Assembly: GCF_008704715.1 (NCBI RefSeq)
Contig: NZ_CP023689.1
Location: forward strand, 1-64,000
Reading direction: 5' to 3'
Length of the DNA stretch: 64,000 nucleotides
Origin: Streptomyces chartreusis
Lineage (GTDB): Bacteria > Actinomycetota > Actinomycetes > Streptomycetales > Streptomycetaceae
Positions 62,813 through 64,000 of this stretch are shown one piece after another (the first letter of the stretch is position 1; each line of letters opens with the position of its first letter). The notes below the pieces were generated by a model that was not told the DNA's origin, searched no databases, and worked only from the letters and a program-made list of their open reading frames with translations. The position numbers and the translations under genes are program-made.

Positions 62813-64000
62813 TGCCGGCACCCCTGCGGCCGGAGTTCCACGAGGGCCAGTACCTCGCCGCCGACGATGTGTCGGCGATCGTCCGGTACGGGCGCGACGC
62901 GGCAGCCCGCCACCATCGGCACCTGCACACCTGGGGCATCTCCTCGGGCCTCGATGTGTCGCAGCAGCCACGCGAGGACGCGCCCGAGTACCGGAGGATC
63001 GTGGTTGCCCCGGGGACCCTCGTCGACCCGTCCGGTCGGGAAATCGTGGTGCCCGCCCCGCTGGCGCTGTCCACCGCCGCACAGGCGGGCGGGATCACCG
63101 ACCCCGACGACCCGTCGCCGCGCCCGCTGATCCTGATGTGGAACGACGTGCCCTCCGGGGTCTCCCCGTCCTCCGGGGCGTGCGGTGGCCCGGCCGAGGG
63201 GGCGGCGCCGCGCGCCGAGGAGGGGTTCGCGCTGCTGGTCGGCGCCCCCGGCGACGAACTCGACCTCGCCGACCAGCAGCCGCCCGCGCCCGACGCCGGT
63301 CCCGACCGGCTGGGCGACGGCGGGCGGGGCCGGGTGCTCGTCGGCTTCGTGACCTGGGGCGGCGGAGTCGGCGGCGGCTTCACCGGGGTGCTGGCCGAGG
63401 CCAACGGGATCGGCCGCCGGTACGCGGGAGTCCTCGCGGACCGGGTGTCCGCCCGCGGTGGCACCCTCGAACTCGCCGCCGAGCCCCGGCCGGTGGCCGG
63501 CCGGGTCGGGGTGCGGATCGGCGGCACCGACGGCAGCCTGGACGTCGGCCGGTTCAGCGCCACCGGGGCCATCTCCCCCAGCCTGCGGGTGCTCTCGGAC
63601 GGGAGCACCAGCCTGAAGGGGAACGTGACGATCGACGGCGGTCTCACCGTGACCGGCGCCGTGGACAGCCCCCTGGTCAGCGGCAGCGTTCTGGCCCAGT
63701 CGGGCAGCGCCACCCACGGTGTGCTGCTGCCGCTGCCGCAGGGGGTGACGCAGGACCAGGTCGCGTCGGGGGACGTGGTGCTGCACATCCAGGTCACCCC
63801 TGTGGCGCAGGCCTCGGACGCGCCCGTGCGCGGTGGCGGCTCCGCGTGGAACAGGGGCGGCGCGCTACCGGTGGTGCTGCGCTGTGAGGTGGACGCCGCG
63901 CGCAGGCTCGTCTGCCTGATCGCCTGGTACGGCATCTCCGGCCCCGCGGCCGCCGGATTCGGGAGCCCTGTGGTGCTTCCCGGGCGGGCCCGATACCTGG
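62813..64000 (+). CDS. Fibre-like protein, GQLL module 3 (runs off window)
   Basis: At least 396 residues; open at the right edge. The N-terminus has the same module, FHEGQYLAADDVSAIVRYGR, HHRHLHTWGISSGL and PGTLVDPSGREIVV. Later SPSLRVLSDGSTSLKGNVTI and DGGLTVTGAVDSPLVSGS are repetitive beta strands of the kind seen in tail fibres and spike stalks. ATG 62813 has GAGG upstream, 5 nt after the previous stop. Probably the receptor-binding or exterior component, by position and repeats (inference). Confidence 0.75.

Noticed and set aside
44923..64000. Idea that the operon is an ordinary prophage
   Set aside because: No integrase, terminase, portal, capsid, head-completion or lysis gene and no attachment sites were seen; the gene order fits an eCIS/tail-like particle. 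A decisive test needs the sequence to the right.
1..64000. tRNA, rRNA, riboswitch and attachment sites
   Set aside because: I looked for these by eye and found no convincing cloverleaf, conserved rRNA segment or known riboswitch core; a covariance-model search would be decisive.

Overview
The window is high-GC actinomycete chromosome, most likely Streptomyces or a close relative. The evidence is strong G/C bias at third codon positions, frequent GTG and one TTG start, GGAGG-type ribosome binding sites, and typical families (MMPL exporter, DesK/NarL-type two-component pair, FG-GAP and DUF2690-like secreted proteins, PucR, TetR, MarR and MerR regulators, F420-type PPOX enzyme). No rRNA, tRNA, CRISPR array, integrase, terminase or capsid gene was recognised.

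0-16 kb: an MMPL exporter lies divergent to a sensor kinase/response regulator pair. It is followed by a DUF6461-like protein, a secreted protein with a NucA/NucB-like C-terminus, a MerR regulator with a clear operator, a secreted FG-GAP protein, a small secreted DUF2690-like protein, a PIG-L deacetylase with a tiny membrane protein behind it, and an AcoR-type GAF/Fis regulator.

16-23 kb: a compact catabolic operon diverges from the AcoR-type regulator. It encodes a zinc alcohol dehydrogenase and a complete GlpSTPQV-like ABC importer (binding protein, two permeases, two unlike ATPases), then an ABM-type monooxygenase. The two ATPases carry complementary defects that leave one canonical ATP site. 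Two direct repeats 22 bp apart sit in the divergent promoter region.

23-44.5 kb: a patchwork of intact accessory genes and decaying ones. Intact genes include an NTPase fused to a SUKH-4-like domain, a PucR/acyl-CoA ligase pair, a MarR/MFS/aldehyde dehydrogenase unit with repeated operators, a TRIC-type channel, an alpha/beta hydrolase and a TetR/thioesterase pair. Decayed genes include three IS5-family remnants, a TnpB C-terminal remnant, a GNAT gene, a GH128-like glycosidase with two in-frame stops, a FAD oxidoreductase with a frameshift, and a conserved hypothetical gene cut by one TAA codon.

44.9-64 kb: one long, tightly coupled operon (many 4-nt start/stop overlaps) encodes a contractile injection system of the eCIS/phage-tail-like type. 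It has a DUF4255 terminator-like protein, two sheath proteins and two tube proteins in alternation, a small DUF5908-like protein, a LysM hub protein, the VgrG equivalent split into gpD-like and gpV-like genes, a gp25 wedge, two baseplate-J proteins, a tail-protein-I-like protein, and three tandem proteins that share an N-terminal module not obviously assignable to a known family. The last runs off the right edge. The AAA ATPase, tape measure, PAAR tip and cargo are not in the window and could lie beyond it. The absence of capsid, portal and terminase argues against an ordinary prophage.
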